The notes under the pieces are model-generated. The model saw only the letters and a list, made by a program, of their open reading frames with translations, made no database searches and was not told the DNA's origin. Below are positions 1 through 5,364 of a stretch of DNA of 5,364 bases, in pieces. Position 1 is the stretch's first letter; each line of letters opens with the position of its first letter. The DNA comes from Thermococci archaeon (GTDB taxonomy: Archaea; Methanobacteriota_B; Thermococci; Methanofastidiosales; B48-G16): positions 1 to 5,364 of the forward strand of contig DAOVEQ010000084.1 of NCBI GenBank assembly GCA_030668905.1. The letters are read 5' to 3'. The translations under genes were made by a program, and so were the position numbers.

Positions 1-21
1 AATACGAAAGAAAAAAAGAGA

Positions 22-29
22 GGATATAC
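22..29 (+). promoter_or_regulatory. Possible TATA-like box for a leaderless phosphoesterase-like transcript
   Basis: GGATATAC follows a purine-rich run (positions 5-21) that could act as a BRE. Its centre lies about 22 bases before TTG 48, so transcription would start near the start codon, which would fit a leaderless mRNA and explain the lack of a nearby Shine-Dalgarno site. The match to an archaeal TATA box is only fair, and GAGAGG just before it could instead be a ribosome binding site or coding sequence of a longer gene. Confidence 0.2.
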
Positions 30-47
30 AACGTTAACAGTGAAAAA

Positions 48-767
48 TTGTTTAGAATAGTCCAGATAGCTGGAACGTACATAGATGATAGCGATATTTT
101 TAATAAAAAGATGTTTCTAAATGCTTTTAAAAAAATAAGTACATTAAATCCTGATTTCGTTGTACACTGCGGAGATATTGTCAATGAAGGTCTAAATAAA
201 AACTATACTCTTGCAGCTAAATATCTCAAAACACCAATATTTTTTGTTCCCGGACCAAGAGATATTAATTATCTGGGTTATAGTCTATTCCCAAAGTACT
301 TTGATTTTATAGAGACACATGTAACAAAAAAAGTAGCATTTAAATTCCTGAATTCCTCTCAGTACGACTCAAATATAGGTGTGATAGGTAGAGGGGAACT
401 TGACAGGATAAAACAGTTCTCCAGGAATCCTTCAGAGTTTAAAGCTATAGTTTTACATCACAATTTACTCCCAATAGAGAATACAAGAGAAAAAGGACTT
501 TTGGAAGACGCGGGTGACATACTCTATGAACTTACCAAACTGAAAATAGATTTAGTTCTTACGGGTCATTCTTCTCATCCCTCAGCGAGAAAGATCGAGA
601 ATACATTGGTTGTTAATGCCAACTCTCTCTCGTGCAAAAGACAGAGAAGTCTATTTGGGAACTCATTTAATATTATAGACGTCTATAAAGATTTTATTTA
701 CGTATCCGAGATACAGAGCCTCTCGGGATCGAGACATGTTCTCGGGATATGGAAGAGAAAAATATAG
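48..767 (+). CDS. Calcineurin-like metallophosphoesterase-fold protein with degenerate metal sites (probable pseudoenzyme)
   Basis: The protein (239 aa from a TTG start) follows the order of the calcineurin-like phosphoesterase fold, and its spacing and wording resemble an archaeal family with GDTH, GD, GNHD, HHH and GHxH motifs. The key motifs are altered. Motif I reads A8-G-T-Y11 (Asp to Gly, His to Tyr). Motif II C41-G-D43 is kept. Motif III reads G69-P-R-D72 where GNHD is expected. Motif IV H137-H138 is kept. Motif V reads G173-H-S-S where GHxH is expected. Several metal ligands are therefore missing, so hydrolase activity is doubtful; a binding or structural role is inferred. The frame is intact, which argues against simple decay. 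There is no signal peptide or membrane segment, so it is likely cytosolic. The start is uncertain: the frame is open to the left edge and no ribosome binding site sits close to TTG 48, so the gene may begin upstream or be leaderless. It converges on the kinase gene. Confidence 0.8.
   Translation: MFRIVQIAGTYIDDSDIFNKKMFLNAFKKISTLNPDFVVHCGDIVNEGLNKNYTLAAKYLKTPIFFVPGPRDINYLGYSLFPKYFDFIETHVTKKVAFKFLNSSQYDSNIGVIGRGELDRIKQFSRNPSEFKAIVLHHNLLPIENTREKGLLEDAGDILYELTKLKIDLVLTGHSSHPSARKIENTLVVNANSLSCKRQRSLFGNSFNIIDVYKDFIYVSEIQSLSGSRHVLGIWKRKI
721..734 (+). repeat. Small perfect hairpin and 9-base direct repeat in the 3' end of the phosphoesterase-like gene
   Basis: TCTCG-GGAT-CGAGA forms a 5-bp perfect stem with a 4-base loop. 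Its first nine bases, TCTCGGGAT, recur at 740-748. Both lie within the last 16 codons of the gene, about 30 bases before its stop. No T-run follows on the plus strand, so it is not a classical intrinsic terminator. It could slow polymerase or stabilise the mRNA 3' end, or be chance. Confidence 0.3.
757..764 (-). terminator. Possible T-run terminator of the histidine kinase transcript
   Basis: Read on the minus strand, a run of five T (plus-strand A at 758-762) lies 9-13 bases past the kinase stop codon. Archaeal RNA polymerase can terminate at T-rich stretches without a hairpin. The run is short and sits inside the 3' end of the convergent gene, so the call is tentative. Confidence 0.2.
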
Positions 768-770
768 CAT

Positions 771-2825
771 TCACTTCGTCACTTTCGGTATCTCGATAAA
801 GAATATGCTCCCTCCTTCAGGATTGTCCTCTACCCAAACTTTACCTTCATGCATATCTACTATCTGTTTTACTATCGCCAATCCGAGTCCACTTCCTTTA
901 ACATCCACATCCCCTCTCTCAAATCTTTCGAATACTGCTTCTTTGAGTTCATCTGGAACTCCCTCCCCCCAATCTTTTACGCTTATTCTCCACTTATCCA
1001 TCTTATCCTCTATATCAATCTCTACTTTACCATTTTCTTGAGAATATTTTATAGCATTGTCTATTAAATTAAGAAAAACATCTTCCAATGTAGAGTTTGC
1101 ATTAACTGGATACGTTCCTTCGGCTTTATAGGCAGTATCTATATTCTTTTCTTTAAACTTTTTTTCTAAGTCTCTTAATGTTTCTTTTACTATATCTTCA
1201 AGATATCTCTTCTCAAACTCCTTTTTGTACGCTTTTTCTTTCAGCTGAGAATAAAGTTTCGCATTTGCAATAAGAATATTCATTTTTTCTATACTCTTTT
1301 GCATTTCTCTGATATATATTTTAACTTTTTCATTAACTTTTTCATCTGCATTCCTTTTTATTAAATATGCATATCCCTTTATCACAGTGAGAGGATTTTT
1401 TAAATCATGACTTAGTATAGAGACAAACAGCTTTTGAAGTTCAGAAGATTTTCTTATTGTTTCTAAAAGTCTTGCATTTTCTATCGCGATCGCTGCCTGA
1501 GATGCCAATGTTTCAAGCAATCTCTGATCTTCTTCTGAGAAAGCATTGAGTTCTTTGCTTTCAGCATCTAATACTCCAATAACTTTATCTTTTATCTTTA
1601 TAGGAACACACAACTCTGATCTGGATCCTTTTAAGCCAAAAAGATATCTTTCATCTTTTCTCACATCTGAAATATTCAACAATTCTCCAGTTCTTGCAAC
1701 ATGAGCAGTAATTCCCTCCTTACCAGATATTGGAATTATCGTGTCCATCTCAGATTCTTTCAATCCTCTACACTCTTTCAGATGCAATTCATTTGTGTCT
1801 TCATTCACTAAAAATAAGTCAATATTGCCAAAATTCAGAACTTTTTCCGCTGCATCCAAAATAATTTTTGAAATCTGATCCAAGTCTAAGCTCAGACTCA
1901 TCTCTTTTGATAAATCGTATATTGTAGATAGCTTTTCTTCTGCCTCTCTTTGCTCTGTTACATCTACCAGAACTCCCATTGTCCCGATGAATCTACCTTC
2001 CTTAAATAAAGGGGTAGCAGAAATGATAATAGGAACTTTTTCTTTATTTTTTCTGATCAAGAATGTTTCATAAGAAGATGCTCTTCCCTTGCTTCTTGTC
2101 TCAGTTTCTTTCTTCACACGCCCATATTCAGAAGGATGGATGATCTCGCCCCAGTGTTTTCCGATAATCTCCTTTTGAGAGCAGCCCAACATCTCCCTCA
2201 TCCTTGGATTTGCATACGTACAGAAGCCCTTTTCATCTTCAACCCAGATCCCTTCGTTTAGAGAACTTACAATCGTTTCATTGAACTCTTTTAAAGATGA
2301 AAGCTCTCTGAAAAGTCTTGCATTCTCCATTGCAATTGCTGTTTGAGATGCTAAGGTCTGCAGCAATTCTAAGTCTTTCTCGTTAAAAGCATTATATTTT
2401 TCACTTTCTGCATTTAGAACGCCAATTACTTTATCTTTAATTTTTAAAGGGACACAGATTTCGGATTTGGTTTTTGAACAGCAATTTAAATATATTTTGT
2501 CTTTTTTCGCATCGGAACAATAATACGATTCTCCTGTTCTTGCAACATGAGCTGTGATTCCGGCAGGACTATCCAATGCTATTCTAAAGTCTTTAACTTT
2601 CTCATCATAACCATAAAATTCTTTAACATAAAGCTCATTTTTTCCTTCGTCTATCAAAAGAAGTCCGCAGATATCGAAATTAAAAACTCTTTTCACTGTA
2701 TTTAATACAGTTTTCGAGATATGATCTAAATCCAGACTCAGACTCATCTCTCTCGATAGGTCGTATACTGCAGATAGCTTTTCTTTATACTCGTTTAAGT
2801 CCTTCATTTCTTTTTTATTATCCAT
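771..2825 (-). CDS. Soluble sensor histidine kinase, GAF-PAS-GAF-HisKA-HATPase
   Basis: This is a complete 684-aa sensor kinase that should autophosphorylate on His and pass phosphate to a response regulator. Domains in order: GAF1 about 15-172, PAS about 178-292, GAF2 about 297-453, HisKA dimerisation about 460-530, and HATPase about 575-680. The phosphoacceptor is H473 in S-H-D-L-K-N-P. The ATP site shows the N box (N586 to N590, NLIDNAIKYS), G1 box D618-W-G-E-G622, F box 632-635 and G2 box G644-S-G-L-G648, so the catalytic machinery looks intact. No membrane segment or signal peptide is seen, so it should sense cytoplasmic cues. GAF1 and GAF2 are near-duplicates, each led by the same signalling helix (YDLS-EMSLSLDLD). 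GAF1 carries extra cysteines (C53, C103, C115, C116). There is no receiver domain and no regulator gene in the window. The ATG start is supported by AGAGGA seven bases upstream. The ligand is unknown. Confidence 0.93.
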   Translation of the reverse strand: MDNKKEMKDLNEYKEKLSAVYDLSREMSLSLDLDHISKTVLNTVKRVFNFDICGLLLIDEGKNELYVKEFYGYDEKVKDFRIALDSPAGITAHVARTGESYYCSDAKKDKIYLNCCSKTKSEICVPLKIKDKVIGVLNAESEKYNAFNEKDLELLQTLASQTAIAMENARLFRELSSLKEFNETIVSSLNEGIWVEDEKGFCTYANPRMREMLGCSQKEIIGKHWGEIIHPSEYGRVKKETETRSKGRASSYETFLIRKNKEKVPIIISATPLFKEGRFIGTMGVLVDVTEQREAEEKLSTIYDLSKEMSLSLDLDQISKIILDAAEKVLNFGNIDLFLVNEDTNELHLKECRGLKESEMDTIIPISGKEGITAHVARTGELLNISDVRKDERYLFGLKGSRSELCVPIKIKDKVIGVLDAESKELNAFSEEDQRLLETLASQAAIAIENARLLETIRKSSELQKLFVSILSHDLKNPLTVIKGYAYLIKRNADEKVNEKVKIYIREMQKSIEKMNILIANAKLYSQLKEKAYKKEFEKRYLEDIVKETLRDLEKKFKEKNIDTAYKAEGTYPVNANSTLEDVFLNLIDNAIKYSQENGKVEIDIEDKMDKWRISVKDWGEGVPDELKEAVFERFERGDVDVKGSGLGLAIVKQIVDMHEGKVWVEDNPEGGSIFFIEIPKVTK
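1467..1937 (-). repeat. GAF-coding repeat, copy 2 (intragenic duplication)
   Basis: This segment codes for GAF2 and its leading helix and is homologous to 2313-2783. Short exact DNA matches remain: 17 bases at 1690-1706 equal 2536-2552, and 15 bases at 1891-1905 equal 2737-2751. In protein, both copies share GITAHVARTGE, CVP-KIKDKVIGVL-AES and LASQ-AIA-ENARL. Confidence 0.75.
2313..2783 (-). repeat. GAF-coding repeat, copy 1 (intragenic duplication)
   Basis: This is the partner of 1467-1937 and codes for GAF1 and its leading helix. The copies have diverged most between the GITAHVARTGE and CVP blocks, where copy 1 gained cysteines or copy 2 lost them. The overall match suggests duplication inside the gene rather than separate recruitment of two GAF domains. 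Confidence 0.75.
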
Positions 2826-2832
2826 TTTATTA

Positions 2833-2838
2833 TCCTCT
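2833..2838 (-). promoter_or_regulatory. Ribosome binding site of the histidine kinase
   Basis: The minus strand reads AGAGGA, seven bases before the ATG at 2825-2823. Both sequence and spacing are ordinary, which fixes this start. Confidence 0.7.
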
Positions 2839-2870
2839 GTTATATAGTTTTACATATATCGCCCATATAC

Positions 2871-2877
2871 TATATTT
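2871..2877 (-). promoter_or_regulatory. TATA-like box of the histidine kinase promoter
   Basis: The minus strand reads AAATATA here. A start point about 25 bases downstream would fall near 2849, leaving a short leader that just includes the ribosome binding site. The palindromic box at 2894-2901 is an alternative that would give a longer leader of about 45 bases. The region is AT-rich, so chance matches are likely. Confidence 0.35.
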
Positions 2878-2892
2878 GTTATTGCTTAGAAG

Positions 2893-2901
2893 TTTATATA
2901 A
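2893..2901 (+). promoter_or_regulatory. polB: TATA box of the polB operon
   Basis: TTTATATAA follows the purine-rich AGAAG, which could serve as BRE. It is the best archaeal TATA box in the divergent region. Transcription would start about 25 bases on, near 2922, giving a leader of about 55 bases before the polymerase ATG. Its core TTATATAA is a perfect palindrome, so it could in principle also drive the kinase gene. Confidence 0.5.
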
Positions 2902-2929
2902 TTTTTCTTTTAATTGCAACTCTAACTCA

Positions 2930-2936
2930 GGGAGGT
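2930..2936 (+). promoter_or_regulatory. Strong Shine-Dalgarno sequence displaced from the polB start
   Basis: GGGAGGT is the best ribosome binding site in the window, yet 41 bases separate it from the polymerase ATG at 2978. Stops at 2945, 2951 and 2963 in the polymerase frame rule out a longer polymerase. No ATG, GTG or TTG lies 5-12 bases after it. It sits just downstream of the predicted transcription start. A 12-codon stretch from 2940 in another frame ends at TGA 2976-2978, overlapping the polymerase start, but it has only a non-standard initiation codon. Confidence 0.5.
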
Positions 2937-2977
2937 ATAATCAATAGATATAAAAATTATGCTGAGAAATTGTATTG

Positions 2978-5239
2978 ATGAAAGGTTTTATAGTTCATCC
3001 AACATACGAGATTAAGGGTAACAAGGTATTTGTTAGATTATACGGTAGATTGGAGAATGGAGAAAGCTTTTTGTGTTTGAAAGAATACAGACCTTACTTT
3101 TTTATCAGAGAAAGAGATCTCAATTCTGCATTGGAAATTGAGAATTTTGATCATGAAAAAACAGAGTTTGTGAATTTTTCAAAAGAAAAAGTAGTAAAAG
3201 TATACACAGATATACCTTCAGACGTTAAGAAACTCAGGAGAGAGTTTGAGGAAAATAGCATAGAGTGCTATGAGGCAGATATACGATTTGCTTACAGATT
3301 TTTATTTGATTATAATATATATTCAGTTATAGATATAAACGGGGAGTATACTCATGGAGAAAGAGTAAACAGAATCTACAAAAATCCTGAAATATTACCT
3401 TCTGAGGGAGATATACTTCTTAAGATACTTTCGGTAGATATAGAAGTGGATGAAGGAACGCAAGAAATAATATGTGTTAGTTTTTACAATGGGAAAGAAT
3501 ACAAAAGTTTTATAATTAAAAAAAAGATAAAAAAATCAAATTATTGTTCTGATGAAAGAGAATTACTGATGGAATTTAAAAAATATATAATAAAAGAGGA
3601 TCCAGATATTATCGTAGGATGGAATGTTATAGATTTCGATTTTGAGTATCTTAAAAAGAGATTTTCAAAATATAAAATCTCTTTTGATCTGGGGAGATCT
3701 GAAAGAGGCACGAAGTTCAGGATAGAGAGATCATTTATCAGGGCTTCGAGAGTAACTCTCGACGGAAGGATGGTTCTCGATGGAATGTATTTAGTTAGAG
3801 ATTTTGCTGTAAAACTTGAAGATTATAAGCTGGATACAGCTGCTTTCGAGGTTTTGGGAGAAAGAAAGATTGAGATCGAGAAGGATATCCGTAAGATCTT
3901 TGAACAAAATCCTGAAAAACTCTTGGAGTATAATAAAAAGGACGCCGAACTCGTTTACAATATCCTCAAAGAAAAAAAGCTCATTGAGTTTACAAAAAAA
4001 ATGGCAGGGATAACGGGTTTACAGTTGGATAGAGTGAAGGGATCTATAGCGTCTTTTGATTCTTTATATTTAAGAAAGGCGAGAAAAAGGGGGGTAGTCT
4101 GTCCTTCAGTCGCGGGTGGAGAAAGAAAGCATGTCATTGGCGGTCTTGTCAGAGAACCTTTATACGGAATCTATGATTACGTTCTTCTCTTCGATTTTCG
4201 GAGTCTGTATCCATCGATAATGGTAACAATGAATATTGATCCTATGACATTTACAGAAGAAAAAACAAAGATAAAAGCTCCGAATGATGTTTACTTCAAA
4301 GATGAGAAGGCCATCCTTCCTGAGATAATCTTAGAACTTATGGAAAAGAGAAAAAAAGTGAAACATATATACGAAGAACAGTACGCCATCAAAATTATCA
4401 TGAACTCCTTTTTTGGCGTTCTCGGAAATCAAAACTGCAGGTTCTATAACTCAAAGATTGCAAATGCGATAACTGCATTCGGGAGATCTTTTTTGAACCT
4501 CACAACAAAAAAAGTTGAAGAAAGAGGATATAAAGTTATCTACGGCGATACAGACTCGATTTTTGTTGTTTCGAACGTTAAAAATTATGAAGAGGCAGAA
4601 AAAATCGGGAAAGAGATAGAGAAAAATATAAATGAGTTTTATGATTCGTACGTCACAGAGAATTACGGAACGAAAAACTATCTCATACTTGAGTTTGAGA
4701 AACTGTACGAAAAGTTTTATCTCCCAAAACAGAGACACCTGGAAAAGGGCGCAAAAAAGAGATACGCAGGATTGATCGGGGAAAACGTGGATATAGTGGG
4801 ATTGGAATATGTCAGGAGAGATTGGACAGATTTAGCCAAAGAGTTTCAGTACAACCTATTAAAAAAAGTATTTTTGAGTGAAGATTACGAAACATACATA
4901 AAAGAAGTGACAAAAGATCTAAAATCCGGCAACCTTGATTCCCTTCTAGTTTATAAAAAAGGAGTAAGAAAAAATCTGGAATCTTACACGAAGATAACAC
5001 CCCCTCACGTAAAGGCAGCAAGGAAACTGGAGAACTTTAAAGACAGGGTCATAAAGTATGTGATGACAAAGAAAGGTCCGGAACCTATAGAAAATTTAGA
5101 CAAAGTAAAGATAGATTACGATCATTACGTAGAAAAACAATTGAAACCTATAGCAGATTCCCTGTTAATATTCTTCGACACGAGTTTTGATGAGATCGTC
5201 ACTGAAAAAAAGCAGGTGAGCCTGGAGGATTTTTTATGA
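2978..5239 (+). CDS. polB: Family B DNA polymerase, Pol II-like, with 3'-5' exonuclease and PIP box
   Basis: This 753-aa enzyme should synthesise and proofread DNA. Numbering starts from ATG 2978; a TTG directly before it is an alternative start. The exonuclease is intact: Exo I D154-I-E156, Exo II in GWNVIDFD with D221, Exo III Y318 and D322. The polymerase motifs are also present: motif A D406-FRSLYPSI, motif B K472 to G480 (with F479 where Tyr is usual), motif C Y522-GDTDS with D524 and D526, and KKRY at 593-596. The wording from exonuclease to C-terminus (GWNV, KIIMN, GVLG, PPHV-AAR, GPEP, YDHY) resembles E. coli Pol II (about 783 aa) more than Thermococcus PolB. The N-terminus instead has archaeal-style uracil-pocket residues (Y10, P39, Y40, P80, V83, R107). 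The C-terminus ends in a PIP-like QVSLEDFL (Q746, L749, F752, L753), suggesting PCNA binding. Replicative versus repair role cannot be decided. It overlaps the adenosyltransferase gene by four bases. No intein is seen. Confidence 0.96.
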   Translation: MKGFIVHPTYEIKGNKVFVRLYGRLENGESFLCLKEYRPYFFIRERDLNSALEIENFDHEKTEFVNFSKEKVVKVYTDIPSDVKKLRREFEENSIECYEADIRFAYRFLFDYNIYSVIDINGEYTHGERVNRIYKNPEILPSEGDILLKILSVDIEVDEGTQEIICVSFYNGKEYKSFIIKKKIKKSNYCSDERELLMEFKKYIIKEDPDIIVGWNVIDFDFEYLKKRFSKYKISFDLGRSERGTKFRIERSFIRASRVTLDGRMVLDGMYLVRDFAVKLEDYKLDTAAFEVLGERKIEIEKDIRKIFEQNPEKLLEYNKKDAELVYNILKEKKLIEFTKKMAGITGLQLDRVKGSIASFDSLYLRKARKRGVVCPSVAGGERKHVIGGLVREPLYGIYDYVLLFDFRSLYPSIMVTMNIDPMTFTEEKTKIKAPNDVYFKDEKAILPEIILELMEKRKKVKHIYEEQYAIKIIMNSFFGVLGNQNCRFYNSKIANAITAFGRSFLNLTTKKVEERGYKVIYGDTDSIFVVSNVKNYEEAEKIGKEIEKNINEFYDSYVTENYGTKNYLILEFEKLYEKFYLPKQRHLEKGAKKRYAGLIGENVDIVGLEYVRRDWTDLAKEFQYNLLKKVFLSEDYETYIKEVTKDLKSGNLDSLLVYKKGVRKNLESYTKITPPHVKAARKLENFKDRVIKYVMTKKGPEPIENLDKVKIDYDHYVEKQLKPIADSLLIFFDTSFDEIVTEKKQVSLEDFL
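5224..5228 (+). promoter_or_regulatory. cobO: Ribosome binding site of the adenosyltransferase inside polB
   Basis: GGAGG lies seven bases before ATG 5236, within the last codons of the polymerase. It supports both the start choice and direct initiation or re-initiation at the ATGA overlap. Confidence 0.75.
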
Positions 5240-5364
5240 AAGGTTTGATTGAGGTGTATACAGGAGAGGGTAAAGGAAAAACCACGGCTGCTTTAGGGAT
5301 CGCCTTCAGGGCATTGGATCAGGGATATAGAGCCTACATGATCCAATTCATGAAAAGAAGCTTC
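5236..5364 (+). CDS. cobO: Cob(I)alamin (corrinoid) adenosyltransferase, CobO/BtuR type, 5' part only
   Basis: Only the first 43 residues are present; the right edge of the window cuts the gene. They begin MKGLIEVYTGEGKGKTT, with the family's P-loop GEGKGKTT at residues 10-17, followed by AALGIAFRALDQGY and a strand ending in M-I-Q-F-M-K, as in CobO/CobA/BtuR proteins (usually around 170-200 aa). The family transfers the adenosyl group of ATP to the cobalt of cob(I)alamin or corrinoid precursors, producing the adenosylcobalamin form, in the cytosol. The start is fixed by GGAGG upstream and by the ATGA overlap with the polymerase stop, which points to one operon and coupled translation. The remaining catalytic and substrate-binding parts cannot be checked here. 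Another P-loop ATPase is possible but less likely, given the close match to this family's N-terminus. Confidence 0.88.
   Translation, partial: MKGLIEVYTGEGKGKTTAALGIAFRALDQGYRAYMIQFMKRSF

Noticed and set aside
40..60. GTG at 40-42 as start of the first gene
   Set aside because: It is in a different frame and meets TAG after six codons.
736..1067. Plus-strand reading frames over the 3' end of the kinase (736-1041 and 849-1067)
   Set aside because: They are antisense to the kinase's well-conserved HATPase region, show low-complexity Ser/Leu/Ile-rich translations and no recognisable domain. They are shadows of the real gene.
2826..2977. Riboswitch (for example cobalamin) or non-coding RNA in the divergent region
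   Set aside because: The region is AT-rich with only short weak stems. I see no B12-box or other recognisable riboswitch core, and the predicted leader of about 55 bases is too short for a cobalamin riboswitch.
2959..3015. ATG at 2959 starting an 18-codon frame (MLRNCIDERF...) that overlaps the polB start
   Set aside because: It is 22 bases from the ribosome binding site, too far for normal initiation, and it overlaps the polymerase out of frame without a coupling-type junction.
3816..5021. Other-frame reading frames inside polB (3816-4013 plus; 3955-4137, 4451-4738 and 4812-5021 minus)
   Set aside because: All lie within conserved polymerase motifs in the true frame and have no family-like sequence or supporting ribosome binding site.
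2978..5239. Intein or frameshift in polB
   Set aside because: Motifs A, B and C are uninterrupted, spacing is normal, and the total length is close to that of Pol II, so there is no insertion and no break.
1..5364. Mobile element, CRISPR array, defence island or tRNA
   Set aside because: I found no transposase or integrase motifs, no regularly spaced repeats, no long terminal inverted repeats and no tRNA-like cloverleaf. The only repeats are the GAF duplication and short low-complexity matches.

Overview
The window looks like a stretch of an AT-rich archaeal chromosome, probably euryarchaeal. The archaeal reading rests on four points: a family B DNA polymerase with an archaeal-type N-terminal pocket and a C-terminal PCNA-binding (PIP) motif; a phosphoesterase-like protein that resembles an archaeal family; AT-rich TATA-like promoter boxes placed as in archaea; and GA-rich ribosome binding sites. 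The exact lineage cannot be named from the sequence alone. I see no rRNA, tRNA, CRISPR array, insertion sequence or attachment site.

Layout, left to right: (1) 48-767 (+), a calcineurin-like phosphoesterase-fold protein whose metal-binding motifs are largely lost, so it is probably a pseudoenzyme. Its frame is open to the left edge of the window, so its true start is uncertain. (2) 771-2825 (-), a soluble hybrid-sensor histidine kinase with the order GAF-PAS-GAF-HisKA-HATPase, convergent with the first gene across a 3-base gap. (3) 2826-2977, a short divergent promoter region with a TATA box for the polymerase, a TATA-like box for the kinase, and a strong ribosome binding site placed oddly far from the polymerase start. 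(4) 2978-5239 (+), a complete family B DNA polymerase whose catalytic core resembles E. coli Pol II. (5) 5236-5364 (+), the start of a CobO/BtuR-type corrinoid adenosyltransferase, cut by the right edge and overlapping the polymerase by ATGA.

The polymerase and the adenosyltransferase almost certainly form one operon with translational coupling. One possible link is that adenosylcobalamin is the cofactor of class II ribonucleotide reductase, which supplies dNTPs, but that is inference. The kinase has no response regulator beside it in this window. Nothing here is clearly a new multi-gene system. The points most worth a second look are the metal-ligand-depleted phosphoesterase, the polymerase that combines Pol II-like and archaeal features, and the displaced ribosome binding site with a micro-frame that ends exactly on the polymerase start.
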